Source: Akkermansiaceae bacterium (GTDB taxonomy: Bacteria > Verrucomicrobiota > Verrucomicrobiia > Verrucomicrobiales > Akkermansiaceae). Taken from it: a stretch of DNA of 53,876 nt. Position numbers and translations under genes: made by a program. Below the pieces are notes generated by a model that worked only from the letters and a program-made list of their open reading frames with translations, searched no databases and was not told where the DNA came from. The stretch is taken from the NCBI GenBank assembly GCA_947491475.1, contig CANLKN010000009.1:1-53876 (forward strand). Direction: 5' to 3'. Below, piece after piece: positions 8,320-16,262 of the stretch. Positions within the stretch are counted from its first letter, which is position 1. Every line of letters starts with the position of its first letter.

Positions 8320-10905
8320 ATGGCAGGCAGGGACAACAAGAAGCGCGGTGAATCCGCCGAACCATCGCAATGGACCAATGAGATCACCGGCATCTTGTGG
8401 TTCACGTGCGGTGTCCTGCTTCTGCTCTCGCTGGTAAAATACAGCCCCGCTGACCTCAGGGGCCCTGCCGGAATTCCGCTCATCGGTGGTTTCCTGGAAC
8501 CCTTCGCTGACAAATCCGGAGCCGTCGGCGAAAATCTTATCGGCCCCGTGGGCGGGTTGTTAGGCTTTCTTCTCATCCTGCTTTTCGGTGCGGCTAGTTC
8601 TCTGGTTCCGGTCGGTTTGATTTGGTTTGGCGTCGTGAAATTCGCCTTCGACCACCGGATCTGGCCGCGCACGGTGATCGGATTCTGCGTGCTTCTGCTC
8701 TCCGCCGCCGCCTGGCTGCACGCTTCGGACTTTTTTTTCAAGGAATGGGCAAAGAGCTGCCACGTCCACAGCCCCGGCGGAGTGATCGGCAACGGCATCG
8801 GTGGATTCGTCCTGATGAACCTGATCGGGCGCTCCGGCACACTCATCGTCACAGCTGCCGCTTATCTGATCTCGCTCATCCTGCTCACCGGCCAACAACC
8901 GATTCGTTTCGCAAAAACCTGTTTCCGCCTGGCAATGGGGAAATTTTCCGCATGGCGTGATAGCCGCAGCGATGCCGGCCGCGCCGCCGCCCGTGAGGCC
9001 GAGCTCGTCGCCGAGCGCGAGCGACAGCGCGAGGAGCGCCGCAAAGACCGCGAGACCGCCAAAGCCGCCGCCGCGCGCGATGAAGCGGAGGCCGATCCGC
9101 AGGGTCTGCTGCCGCTGCGCGACAATCCTCCCCCCCAGATCATCGATGCCTCGCAGCGCCGTGCCACCGGGCTGCTCATGCAGGATGCCAGGCCCTTCGA
9201 ACGGAAAAAAACCGGCCATCAGTTCCTCTCCACCGGCGATTACCCCGATTACGAACTGCCGGGATTCAATTTGCTCGATGCCGACGACGAGCAGGAGGAC
9301 GCGCCCGAAGCCAATCGCGACGAATTGCTCTCCACCCAGCGCATCATTATTGAGACTCTCAAGGACTTCGGCATCGAGGTCACCCCGGGCGACATCACCC
9401 GCGGCCCCACCATCACCCGCTACGAAATCTATCCAAGCAGCGGCCTGAGGGTTTCCCGCATCTCCCAACTCGAGGCCGATATCGCCCGCGCCACCTGTGC
9501 CGAGCGCATCAACATCCTCGCACCGATCCCCGGCAAGGACACCGTCGGCATCGAAATCGCCAACTCGCAGAAAATCGCCGTCCCGCTCCACGAACTGCTC
9601 CACGATCCCGATTTCCGCTCGGCCAAAAAGAAAATCCCGCTCGCTCTCGGCAAGGACGTCTATGGCAAGACCGTCATCGGCGACCTCGCCGCCATGCCCC
9701 ACCTGCTCGTCGCCGGCGCCACCGGCTCCGGAAAGTCGGTTTGCATCAACTCGATCATCTCATCGATGCTCTTCAAATTCGGCCCCGACGAACTGCGCTT
9801 CATCATGGTCGATCCCAAGGTCGTCGAGATGCAGATGTATAACAAACTGCCACACCTCGTCGTTCCCGTCGTCACCGACCCCAAGAAAACCGTTGCCGCC
9901 CTCAAGTGGGTCGTCAACGAAATGGAAAAACGCTACCGCATCTTCGCCAAGGAAGGTGTGAGAAACTTCGACAGCTTCAACAGCCGCCCGCGCAAAGAAA
10001 AACCCGCGGAAGCCCCCGCTGAAACAAATGATTTGTCAGACATGTCGGACCAGTCGGACTCCCCCCCTATCTCCGAGCAACCGGAATCCCCACTCATTCC
10101 CGGTGTTCCCGTCAGTCACCAACCGCCACCCTGGGTGCTCGAAGACGTGGATGACGAACAAATAGAATCCATCGCCGCAGCCCTCGAATCCGGCGAACTC
10201 GCACCCGAGGCCGATGAGGACGACCTGGATTTCGAGCCCGATGAAGACCGCATCCCTGACCGCTTCCCTTACATCGTGGTGCTCATCGACGAGCTTGCCG
10301 ACCTGATGCAGACCGCTCCCGCCGATGTGGAAATGTGCATCGCCCGCATCGCCCAGAAAGCCCGTGCCGCCGGCATCCATCTCATCATCGCCACCCAGAC
10401 CCCGCGCGCCGATGTCGTCACCGGCATCATCAAGGCCAATATTCCCTGCCGCATCGCCTTCCAGGTTTCCTCCGCCCTCGATTCCCGCGTCATCCTTGAT
10501 ACCAAGGGCGCCGACAAACTCGTCGGCAAGGGCGACATGCTCTACCTCCCGCCCGGCTCCGCCAAACTCGAACGCGCCCAAGGAGCCTACGTCACCGATG
10601 CCGAGATCGAGCGCATCATCGACCACTGCGCCGCCCAAGGTTCACCGAAATTCGAGACCGACATCCACTCCGCCCTCGCCGGCAGCGACGAGGACGAGGA
10701 AGACGATATCTCCGAAGCCGATGAAGAACTCATCCTCAAATGCATTGAGGTCGCCCGCCAGGAACGCAAATGCAGCACATCCCTGCTCCAGCGCCGCCTC
10801 CGCCTCGGCTACACCCGCGCCGCCCGCATGGTCGATATCCTCGAACAACGCGGCATCGTCGGCCCCGGCGATGGTGCCAAACCCCGCGAGGTCTTTCTGA
10901 AGTGA
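8320..10905 (+). CDS. ftsK: DNA translocase FtsK/SpoIIIE
   Basis: This membrane-anchored motor pumps chromosomal DNA through the closing septum. N-terminal residues up to about 200 hold four or five hydrophobic segments; a charged Arg/Glu coiled-coil linker follows (around 215-255). The motor has Walker A GATGSGKS (466-473) and Walker B VVLIDELADLM (Asp657, Glu658), and the C-terminal winged-helix gamma domain is ELILKCIEVARQERKC...LQRRLRLGYTRAARMVDILE. Between VRNFDSFN (about 547) and FPYIVVL (about 647) lies a roughly 85-residue acidic, proline-rich insertion longer than usual for the family. The ATG at 8320 is chosen; a TTG at 8302, 12 bases after AGGAG, is an alternative start. Confidence 0.95.
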   Translation: MAGRDNKKRGESAEPSQWTNEITGILWFTCGVLLLLSLVKYSPADLRGPAGIPLIGGFLEPFADKSGAVGENLIGPVGGLLGFLLILLFGAASSLVPVGLIWFGVVKFAFDHRIWPRTVIGFCVLLLSAAAWLHASDFFFKEWAKSCHVHSPGGVIGNGIGGFVLMNLIGRSGTLIVTAAAYLISLILLTGQQPIRFAKTCFRLAMGKFSAWRDSRSDAGRAAAREAELVAERERQREERRKDRETAKAAAARDEAEADPQGLLPLRDNPPPQIIDASQRRATGLLMQDARPFERKKTGHQFLSTGDYPDYELPGFNLLDADDEQEDAPEANRDELLSTQRIIIETLKDFGIEVTPGDITRGPTITRYEIYPSSGLRVSRISQLEADIARATCAERINILAPIPGKDTVGIEIANSQKIAVPLHELLHDPDFRSAKKKIPLALGKDVYGKTVIGDLAAMPHLLVAGATGSGKSVCINSIISSMLFKFGPDELRFIMVDPKVVEMQMYNKLPHLVVPVVTDPKKTVAALKWVVNEMEKRYRIFAKEGVRNFDSFNSRPRKEKPAEAPAETNDLSDMSDQSDSPPISEQPESPLIPGVPVSHQPPPWVLEDVDDEQIESIAAALESGELAPEADEDDLDFEPDEDRIPDRFPYIVVLIDELADLMQTAPADVEMCIARIAQKARAAGIHLIIATQTPRADVVTGIIKANIPCRIAFQVSSALDSRVILDTKGADKLVGKGDMLYLPPGSAKLERAQGAYVTDAEIERIIDHCAAQGSPKFETDIHSALAGSDEDEEDDISEADEELILKCIEVARQERKCSTSLLQRRLRLGYTRAARMVDILEQRGIVGPGDGAKPREVFLK

Positions 10906-10917
10906 TAAAAACTCCGC

Positions 10918-10939
10918 ACAACCGCGATTTTCCGGTTGT
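10918..10939 (+). terminator. Hairpin after ftsK
   Basis: Arms ACAACCG (10918-10924) and CGGTTGT (10933-10939) pair perfectly around an eight-base loop, starting 13 bases after the ftsK stop. There is no strong T tract after it, so termination is plausible but not proven. Confidence 0.35.
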
Positions 10940-10998
10940 CAAAGCCCGCGCCGCCACTCTTACTTCCGCCTCGCCCGCATGGGCGATCCTGTGTGTAA

Positions 10999-11074
10999 GG
11001 CTCGATAGCTCAGTTGGTAGAGCAGCGGATTGAAAATCCGCGTGTCGCTGGTTCGATCCCGGCTCGAGCCACCA
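10999..11074 (+). tRNA. tRNA-Phe (GAA)
   Basis: A full cloverleaf is visible: acceptor GGCTCGA pairs with TCGAGCC, the D-arm is AGCTCAGTTGGTAGAGC, the anticodon stem GCGGA/TCCGC carries loop TTGAAAA with anticodon GAA, and the T-loop is GGTTCGATCC. The 3' CCA is encoded at 11072-11074. Confidence 0.97.
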
Positions 11075-11125
11075 CTTTCATCCTTCCTGAGTGAGATGGG
11101 CTAAGAGTCGATAAATTCAATCGCC

Positions 11126-11350
11126 TTAAAGCGCTTCAAGATGGGCGAGGGCTTTGGTGAAACTCGCATTGCCAAGATAATGCCGCAGCCGCGCATCGGC
11201 CGCTTGCCCGTGCTCTGCTGCCCAAGCGGAAATTTCCTCCGAGACTTGTTTGAGCGCATCGAGGTGGCCGGCGGCATCGCGATCACGCCAGGCGTGGTCG
11301 GCGATGACGGACTCACGGCGGCGCAGCATCAGGATGAGTTCGGGGTGCAT
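11126..11350 (-). CDS. Small hypothetical protein
   Basis: A 74-residue frame starting at ATG 11350 (MHPELILMLRRRESVI). It is rich in Ala, Arg, Glu and Asp with no hydrophobic segment and looks like two or three amphipathic helices; composition is more protein-like than the other strand. It is divergent from the N-acetylglutamate synthase-like gene, 96 bases away. I do not recognise a family and no function can be given. Confidence 0.5.
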   Translation of the reverse strand: MHPELILMLRRRESVIADHAWRDRDAAGHLDALKQVSEEISAWAAEHGQAADARLRHYLGNASFTKALAHLEAL

Positions 11351-11446
11351 GACAGGCGGCAATCAAGCATCAGACACCAGGCACCGCCAGTCCGTTTTCC
11401 ATTAAACCCGCTCTTGCCGGCGGGTGGGGGTTTGCTAGAAGCAGGC

Positions 11447-12565
11447 ATGGCGCAGCCAAGTGACGTTCGGGAAGTGCTTCAATACATCCCCCAGTTCCGG
11501 GGAAAGGTGTTTCTCGTGCTCATTGAGGCCGGTCTGTTGCCGGAGCCCGCAGTCGCGGAAACGCTGCTGGATCTCGCCGTTTTGGAGGACTTGGGAGTGA
11601 AACTCGTGCTCGGCGTGCTTGGCGGGGATCTCAAGGATCTTTTCGATTGGACGTTGGAGTGCGAGATCATGGCGGCGCGCGTTTCCCGGGCGATCACCGA
11701 TCCGGCTGCCGTGCGCGAAACGCGCGACATCCTCGCGCGCGGGCAGTCCGCCGTGGTGGATGCCTCCGCCACCGGCCCGCTTGATGAGGCGGTGGTGGAC
11801 TTCGCGCTGGCCATCGGGGTGGCGAAAATCATCAGCCTGCTCGAAGATGAAATCCTAATTGATGGAGCGCCGGCCCATGCCATTCGAGCGGCGGATGCGA
11901 CATCGCTGGAAGACCGCACGAATGCCGCGGGCGTTCCGCTGCTCAGGTCGGCCGCCGCCGCCTGCCGCCGTGGCGTGCCGCGTGTCCACGTCCTCAACGG
12001 CCGCCGCCAGGGGGTGTTGGTGGACGAGATTTTCTCCAACGAAGGCGTCGGCACCATGGTCCACGCCGACAGTTACCGGATGATTCGTCCGTTGCGCGAG
12101 GAAGACATTCCGGAGTTGTTAGGAATGATCGGCCGCTCGGTGCGCCGCACCAAGCTGGTTGAACGCACTTATGAGGACATTCAGTCGCGCATCGGGGATT
12201 TCCACGTGATGACCATCGACGACAACGTGGTGGCCTGCGTTGCCTTGCATGGGTATCCGGCCGAGTCCTGCGCGGAGGTCGCCTGCCTTTACGTGAAACA
12301 GGCGCACGAGGGCAGGGGATATGGCAAACAACTCGTGGCACGCGCCGAGCAGTCCGCATTGGGTCACGGCATCCCGCGGGTCTTCGCGCTGACCAACCGC
12401 GCCGCGCCATTCTTCTCCTCGCTTGGCTACAGCCAGGCCACGGTGGAGGCTCTGCCACAGCGCCGCCGCGCGCAGTTCGAGGCCAGCGGGCGCGATTCGC
12501 TGGTATTCTCCAAAATCATTTCCGGAAAGATTGAACCGCGAATGGAAGCGAATGGACACGAATGA
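11447..12565 (+). CDS. argA: N-acetylglutamate synthase-like protein with reduced kinase-fold domain
   Basis: Acetylation of glutamate from acetyl-CoA would start arginine biosynthesis. Residues 1-210 correspond to the amino-acid-kinase-fold regulatory domain of ArgA: FRGKVFLVLIEAG, a DLAVLEDLGVKLVLG segment, and VHVLNGRRQGVLVDEIFSNEGVGTMV at its end. The C-terminal GNAT domain has RPLREEDIPEL, the acetyl-CoA loop QAHEGRGYGKQL, and FALTNRAAPFFSSLGY. The domain is shorter than usual and lacks the G-H-G loop normally seen after LVLV. I start at ATG 11447, where homology begins; an in-frame start at 11141 would add 102 residues overlapping the opposite small gene. The last 10 or so residues (IEPRMEANGHE) are encoded by a dispersed intergenic repeat. 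Confidence 0.8.
   Translation: MAQPSDVREVLQYIPQFRGKVFLVLIEAGLLPEPAVAETLLDLAVLEDLGVKLVLGVLGGDLKDLFDWTLECEIMAARVSRAITDPAAVRETRDILARGQSAVVDASATGPLDEAVVDFALAIGVAKIISLLEDEILIDGAPAHAIRAADATSLEDRTNAAGVPLLRSAAAACRRGVPRVHVLNGRRQGVLVDEIFSNEGVGTMVHADSYRMIRPLREEDIPELLGMIGRSVRRTKLVERTYEDIQSRIGDFHVMTIDDNVVACVALHGYPAESCAEVACLYVKQAHEGRGYGKQLVARAEQSALGHGIPRVFALTNRAAPFFSSLGYSQATVEALPQRRRAQFEASGRDSLVFSKIISGKIEPRMEANGHE
12531..12565. repeat. Dispersed intergenic repeat at the argA-like 3' end
   Basis: Read on the minus strand this segment is a version of the element CATTCGCGTCCATTCGCGG that also occurs at about 51388-51412. Here it supplies the final codons and stop of the N-acetylglutamate synthase-like gene. 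Confidence 0.5.
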
Positions 12566-12621
12566 AATGTTGATAGATAGTTTGCGTCGATTAGCGTTAT
12601 AAAACCCAGCCTCACGTTCAC

Positions 12622-14031
12622 ATGAAACTCAAATTCTGCGGTGCCGCCGGCACCACCACCGGTTCCCAGCACCTGCTCGAGGTCAATGGCAAGCGCATCC
12701 TGTTGGATTGCGGGCTCTATCAGGGATCACGCAAGCATGCCTACGAGGTGAACTGCTGTTTCCCGCACTTCGAGCCAAAGTCCATCGACATAGCCATTCT
12801 GTCCCACGCGCACATCGACCACAGCGGCAACCTGCCCAACCTCACCAAGAATGGTTTCGCAGGAAACATCTATTCCACCCATGCCACGCGGGATTTGTGC
12901 CAGATCATGCTGGCGGATTCCGCGCGCATCCAGGAAAGTGATATCGATTGGCTTAACAAACACCGCAAGAGGGAAGGGCTGGAGCCCGTGACGCCGCTCT
13001 ACAACGAGCAGGACGCCGAGCGCTGCCTGCGCCAGTTCGTGACGCTTGGCTACGACCGCCCACTGCCGGTCTGCGATGGCGTGACGCTCACTTTCATCGA
13101 TGCCGGCCACATCCTCGGTAGCGCGCAGGTTTTGTTAGAAGTGAATGATCAGGCCGACGGGAAAAAGAAACGATTCCTATTTTCCGGCGATGTCGGCCGC
13201 GGCGGCAACGAGGTGCTGCGCGATCCGGTGCCGGTGCATGATGTGGATTTCCTGCTGATGGAAAGCACCTACGGCGGTCGCGAGCACGAAGCACCTCCCG
13301 GCATGGGTGATCACTTCGCGGAAATCATCCGTCAGGCATTCAAGCGCGGCGGCAGGATCCTGATTCCCGCCTTCGCGGTGGAGCGCACCCAGCAGGTGCT
13401 CTTCGTGCTCAACGATTTGTTCGAGCGCGACGAAATCCCCGAGGTGCCCGTCTATGTGGACAGTCCGCTGGCGGTGAGCGCCACCGAGATTTACCGTTTG
13501 CACCCTGATTCATTCAACGATGAGGTTTATCAAACTTTGTTCGAGCGGCAAAATCCGTTTGGCTTCGAGCACCTAACACTTGTCAGATCCGTCAGCGGCT
13601 CCAAGGCGCTCAACGACATCCACGGCGTGGCCATTATCATTTCCGCCTCCGGCATGTGTGAGGCGGGGCGCATCCTCCACCACCTCAAGAACAACATCGG
13701 CGATCCGAAAACCACCGTGCTCTTCGTCGGCTACTGCGCGGAAAACACCCTCGGCCGGCGCATCCGTGATGGCGAAAAGGAAGTGCCCATCCTCGGCGGC
13801 CGCTACAAGGTGCGGGCCGACATCCAGATCGTGGATTCGTTTTCCGGCCATGCCGATCACTCGGAGTTGTTGGATTACTTCAAGCGCACCACCGGCCCGA
13901 AAAATCGAGTCTGGCTGGTGCACGGTGAACCGGATGCCGCCGCGACTTTGCGCGACGCGCTTCAAAACGGCCAACATGGTCCGGCGGAGGTGGCGGAGGT
14001 GGCGGAGCTCGGGACCGAAGTGGAGTTTTGA
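12622..14031 (+). CDS. Beta-CASP metallo-beta-lactamase RNA-processing nuclease
   Basis: A 469-residue metallo-beta-lactamase-fold protein of the CPSF73/Ysh1-like beta-CASP group, expected to be a zinc-dependent endo/exonuclease acting on RNA in the cytoplasm. The metal site is SHAHIDHSG (His62, His64, Asp66, His67); DAGHILGSAQ, FSGDVGRGG and FSGHADHSEL supply further ligands. The beta-CASP cap includes RILIPAFAVERTQQVLFVL and YVDSPLAVSATEIY, and ISASGMCEAGRILHHLKNNI is the conserved motif before the C-terminal strands. The start ATG follows 56 bases after the argA-like stop, so co-transcription is possible. Confidence 0.93.
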   Translation: MKLKFCGAAGTTTGSQHLLEVNGKRILLDCGLYQGSRKHAYEVNCCFPHFEPKSIDIAILSHAHIDHSGNLPNLTKNGFAGNIYSTHATRDLCQIMLADSARIQESDIDWLNKHRKREGLEPVTPLYNEQDAERCLRQFVTLGYDRPLPVCDGVTLTFIDAGHILGSAQVLLEVNDQADGKKKRFLFSGDVGRGGNEVLRDPVPVHDVDFLLMESTYGGREHEAPPGMGDHFAEIIRQAFKRGGRILIPAFAVERTQQVLFVLNDLFERDEIPEVPVYVDSPLAVSATEIYRLHPDSFNDEVYQTLFERQNPFGFEHLTLVRSVSGSKALNDIHGVAIIISASGMCEAGRILHHLKNNIGDPKTTVLFVGYCAENTLGRRIRDGEKEVPILGGRYKVRADIQIVDSFSGHADHSELLDYFKRTTGPKNRVWLVHGEPDAAATLRDALQNGQHGPAEVAEVAELGTEVEF

Positions 14032-14266
14032 AATTCCACTGTCGCAGAAACACTTTCCAAGGTTATGGATTTGCCCCCGGGCAGACCTGAGCCGCATGAA
14101 CATGCGTGGCGCCGTGTCCACGTATTTATTATTTCTGGTTAATTTGTTACTGAGCGAATGTGAATGAGGCGTATGCAGCAGAAAATCAGCCGCGAAGGCG
14201 GTAGGACCGAAAGTTGCCATGAAACCCCGGGTTGCCATCCGGCGGCGGGTTGTCCATAGTGATCGC

Positions 14267-14851
14267 GTGAATCTTCCCAATGCCATCACGTTCTCGCGTC
14301 TCGTGCTGACCGGGATCTTCGTGGCCGGAGCCATGTTCGACAACGCCGTCGGGCATTGGATCGCCCTGGTTTCCTTCGTGATTGCCGCGATCAGCGATTT
14401 TCTGGATGGTTACCTCGCCCGCAAATTGGGCTTGGTCACGCCGATGGGCAAGTTGATGGATCCTCTGGCGGACAAAGTGCTCGTCTGCTCGGCGTTCGTC
14501 TATCTGAGCGCGGAGGGGCTTTGCCCGGTTTGGGTGACGGTGTTGATTCTGGCGCGCGAGTTTCTGGTCACCGGGCTGCGCCAAATCGCGTTGGAAGCCG
14601 GGCAGGTGCTGGCGGCCGATCGTTTGGGCAAATGGAAAACCGGCTTGCAGCTCACGTTTTGCATCACCTGCCTGGTGTGGTTCGCGTTTCAACCGCTCGA
14701 TCCGGCAAACCCATTGGTTTGGCTGTTCCAGTATCTTTCCAGCCCGGAAGGGTGGCTGCAGCCGATCTCGCTATGGCTTGCGCTGGGACTCACGCTGCTC
14801 TCCGGTTGGAACTACGTCTGGGAAAGCCGGGATTTGCTGCGCGGCACATGA
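14267..14851 (+). CDS. pgsA: CDP-diacylglycerol-glycerol-3-phosphate 3-phosphatidyltransferase
   Basis: PgsA makes phosphatidylglycerophosphate, the committed step to phosphatidylglycerol, in the inner membrane. The CDP-alcohol phosphotransferase signature is complete: SDFLDGYLARKLG then PMGKLMDPLADK, giving DGxxARx8GxxxDxxxD with the first Asp at residue 44. Several hydrophobic helices surround it and NLPNAITFSRLVL is the usual N-terminus. I prefer the GTG start at 14267 (194 residues) because homology begins there; an ATG at 14219 would add 16 polar, Arg-rich residues. Upstream, 14032-14266 holds no gene I can support. Confidence 0.93.
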   Translation: MNLPNAITFSRLVLTGIFVAGAMFDNAVGHWIALVSFVIAAISDFLDGYLARKLGLVTPMGKLMDPLADKVLVCSAFVYLSAEGLCPVWVTVLILAREFLVTGLRQIALEAGQVLAADRLGKWKTGLQLTFCITCLVWFAFQPLDPANPLVWLFQYLSSPEGWLQPISLWLALGLTLLSGWNYVWESRDLLRGT

Positions 14852-14937
14852 TGGGCATCCCGCGTCGCTGAAAGTGTCACCCATTCCATCGTTTTTTCCG
14901 CTTCGACACGCCGCTTGGTGCTGCCCAGCATGGCCGC

Positions 14938-15969
14938 ATGAATGTTCCATCGGACTTGCGCGTGGCTCTCGTTGGAGGATTTGGCCATGCGGTATCTGTG
15001 TTTGAGGAATGGGCGGAAACCCGGCCGCAAGGGCTGGAATTTGTCGGCACGGCACCGGCCTATGCGGGCGAGGATCTTTCCGGATTCACCGTGCACCATT
15101 GGCTGGCTGGCTTCGGTGCGGAAGTTTTCCCGGATGTGGCCGCCTTGTTGCACGAAACCAAACCGCAGGTCCTGGTGATCAGCACCCGGCCGGACCAGAT
15201 CCCGGTGGTGGCCAAAACCGCGCTGCAACACGGCTGCCACCTGATTCTTGAAAAACCCATCGCTCTGGATCGCGGCGATTTGCGCAAGCTCCATGCGCAA
15301 GCCCGTGCGGCTGGTCTCAGGGTGATGGCCATGTTCACCATGCGCTCGATCCCGGCGCTGATCACGGCGCGGGAAACCATCGCCGCCGGGATGATCGGCG
15401 AGCCGGTGTTGATCAACTCCCGCAAGTCCTACAAGTGGGGCCTGCGGCCCGAATGGTTCAACCAACGCGGACTTTACGGCGGCACCTGGCCGTGGGTGGG
15501 CATCCACAATCTGGACATGGCATGGTTTCTAACAGGCAAGCGCGTTCTCTCCGTGACTGCCAGCCACTGCAACCTCGCGCATCCCATGATGCCGCACTGT
15601 GAGGACGTGGCCACCGGCATCTTTGAAATGGAGGGCGGCGCGCGGATGACCGTCTCCGTGGACTTGTGTCGGCCGGAATCCGCACCCAGCCACGGCGACG
15701 AACGGATCCGCGTGGTCGGCCGCAGCGGTGTCATCGAAGTCGATCCCCAAGCCAACACCTGCCGTCTGTCAGACACGGCTGGCGGCCTGCGCGACCTGCC
15801 GGTCGGGCAAAAGCCCGGCAGGATCTTCACCGACTTTCTCGCCACGCTCGGAGCAAACGACTCAGCCTCGGATCTCAGCGCGTTTCACCTGACCGATGCC
15901 GCACTCGCCGCGCGCGACTCGGCGGACTCGGGACAAACCGTGCGCCTGGACGTGGCTGAATTTTGTTAA
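14938..15969 (+). CDS. Gfo/Idh/MocA-family oxidoreductase
   Basis: A 343-residue NAD(P)-dependent oxidoreductase. The Rossmann domain begins RVALVGGFGHA, a slightly unusual dinucleotide loop; LILEKPIALD (Glu105-Lys106-Pro107) is the family signature, and GTWPWVGIHNLDMAWFLTG holds the GxHxxD motif that positions substrate. Substrates in this family are sugars, inositols or sugar-like compounds; none can be assigned here. It lies 86 bases after pgsA on the same strand with no sugar-catabolic genes adjacent. In these bacteria such genes are numerous and often linked to polysaccharide degradation. Confidence 0.88.
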   Translation: MNVPSDLRVALVGGFGHAVSVFEEWAETRPQGLEFVGTAPAYAGEDLSGFTVHHWLAGFGAEVFPDVAALLHETKPQVLVISTRPDQIPVVAKTALQHGCHLILEKPIALDRGDLRKLHAQARAAGLRVMAMFTMRSIPALITARETIAAGMIGEPVLINSRKSYKWGLRPEWFNQRGLYGGTWPWVGIHNLDMAWFLTGKRVLSVTASHCNLAHPMMPHCEDVATGIFEMEGGARMTVSVDLCRPESAPSHGDERIRVVGRSGVIEVDPQANTCRLSDTAGGLRDLPVGQKPGRIFTDFLATLGANDSASDLSAFHLTDAALAARDSADSGQTVRLDVAEFC

Positions 15970-16077
15970 CATGATCATTGTCGTTACACGGCGATTTTTG
16001 AGCTGTCTGGAAGCCCTGCCGGGCGAATCCCCTTGCCAAGCCACGTCCCGGATGGCTAGCAAATGCCTCCACACAAA

Positions 16078-16151
16078 GCGCCTGTAGCTCAGTTGGATAG
16101 AGCATCCGCCTTCTAAGCGGAATGTCACTGGTTCGAATCCAGTCAGGCGTG
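16078..16151 (+). tRNA. tRNA-Arg (TCT)
   Basis: Acceptor GCGCCTG pairs with CAGGCGT, the D-arm is AGCTCAGTTGGATAGAGC, the anticodon stem TCCGC/GCGGA carries loop CTTCTAA with anticodon TCT, and the T-loop is GGTTCGAATCC. CCA is not encoded. The 3' end can alternatively fold with the following bases into GGCGTG-CTT-CGCGCC before TTT, possibly a terminator. Confidence 0.96.
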
Positions 16152-16230
16152 CTTCGCGCCTTTGGAAAACACCCGGAGGGTGCTGATTTGGAAAGCCGGT
16201 GAAGGCAATCCAGTCAGGCGTGCTTCGCGC
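16136..16230 (+). repeat. 24-bp direct repeat of the tRNA-Arg 3' end (att-like)
   Basis: Bases 16136-16159, covering the T-arm 3' half, acceptor 3' strand and nine bases beyond, are repeated exactly at 16207-16230, 71 bases downstream. The 47 bases between contain no gene. A duplicated tRNA 3' end is what integration or excision of an element with a tRNA attachment site leaves; a simple local duplication is the alternative. Confidence 0.75.
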
Positions 16231-16262
16231 GTAGAACCAGAGGTCGCCGCTCCTTGTTGCGG

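Noticed and set aside
8544-9702. Long minus-strand open frames inside ftsK
   Set aside because: Shadow frames of the real gene; Gly/Asp-rich without domains.
14097-14168. 23-codon hydrophobic micro-frame before pgsA (MNMRGAVSTYLLFLVNLL)
   Set aside because: No ribosome-binding site and no independent support; short hydrophobic frames arise by chance in AT-rich leaders.
16078-16151. tRNA loop containing CTA, possible amber suppressor that would explain the in-frame TAG codons
   Set aside because: With T at position 33 the anticodon is TCT at 34-36; CTA is only seen by shifting one base. It is a normal tRNA-Arg.
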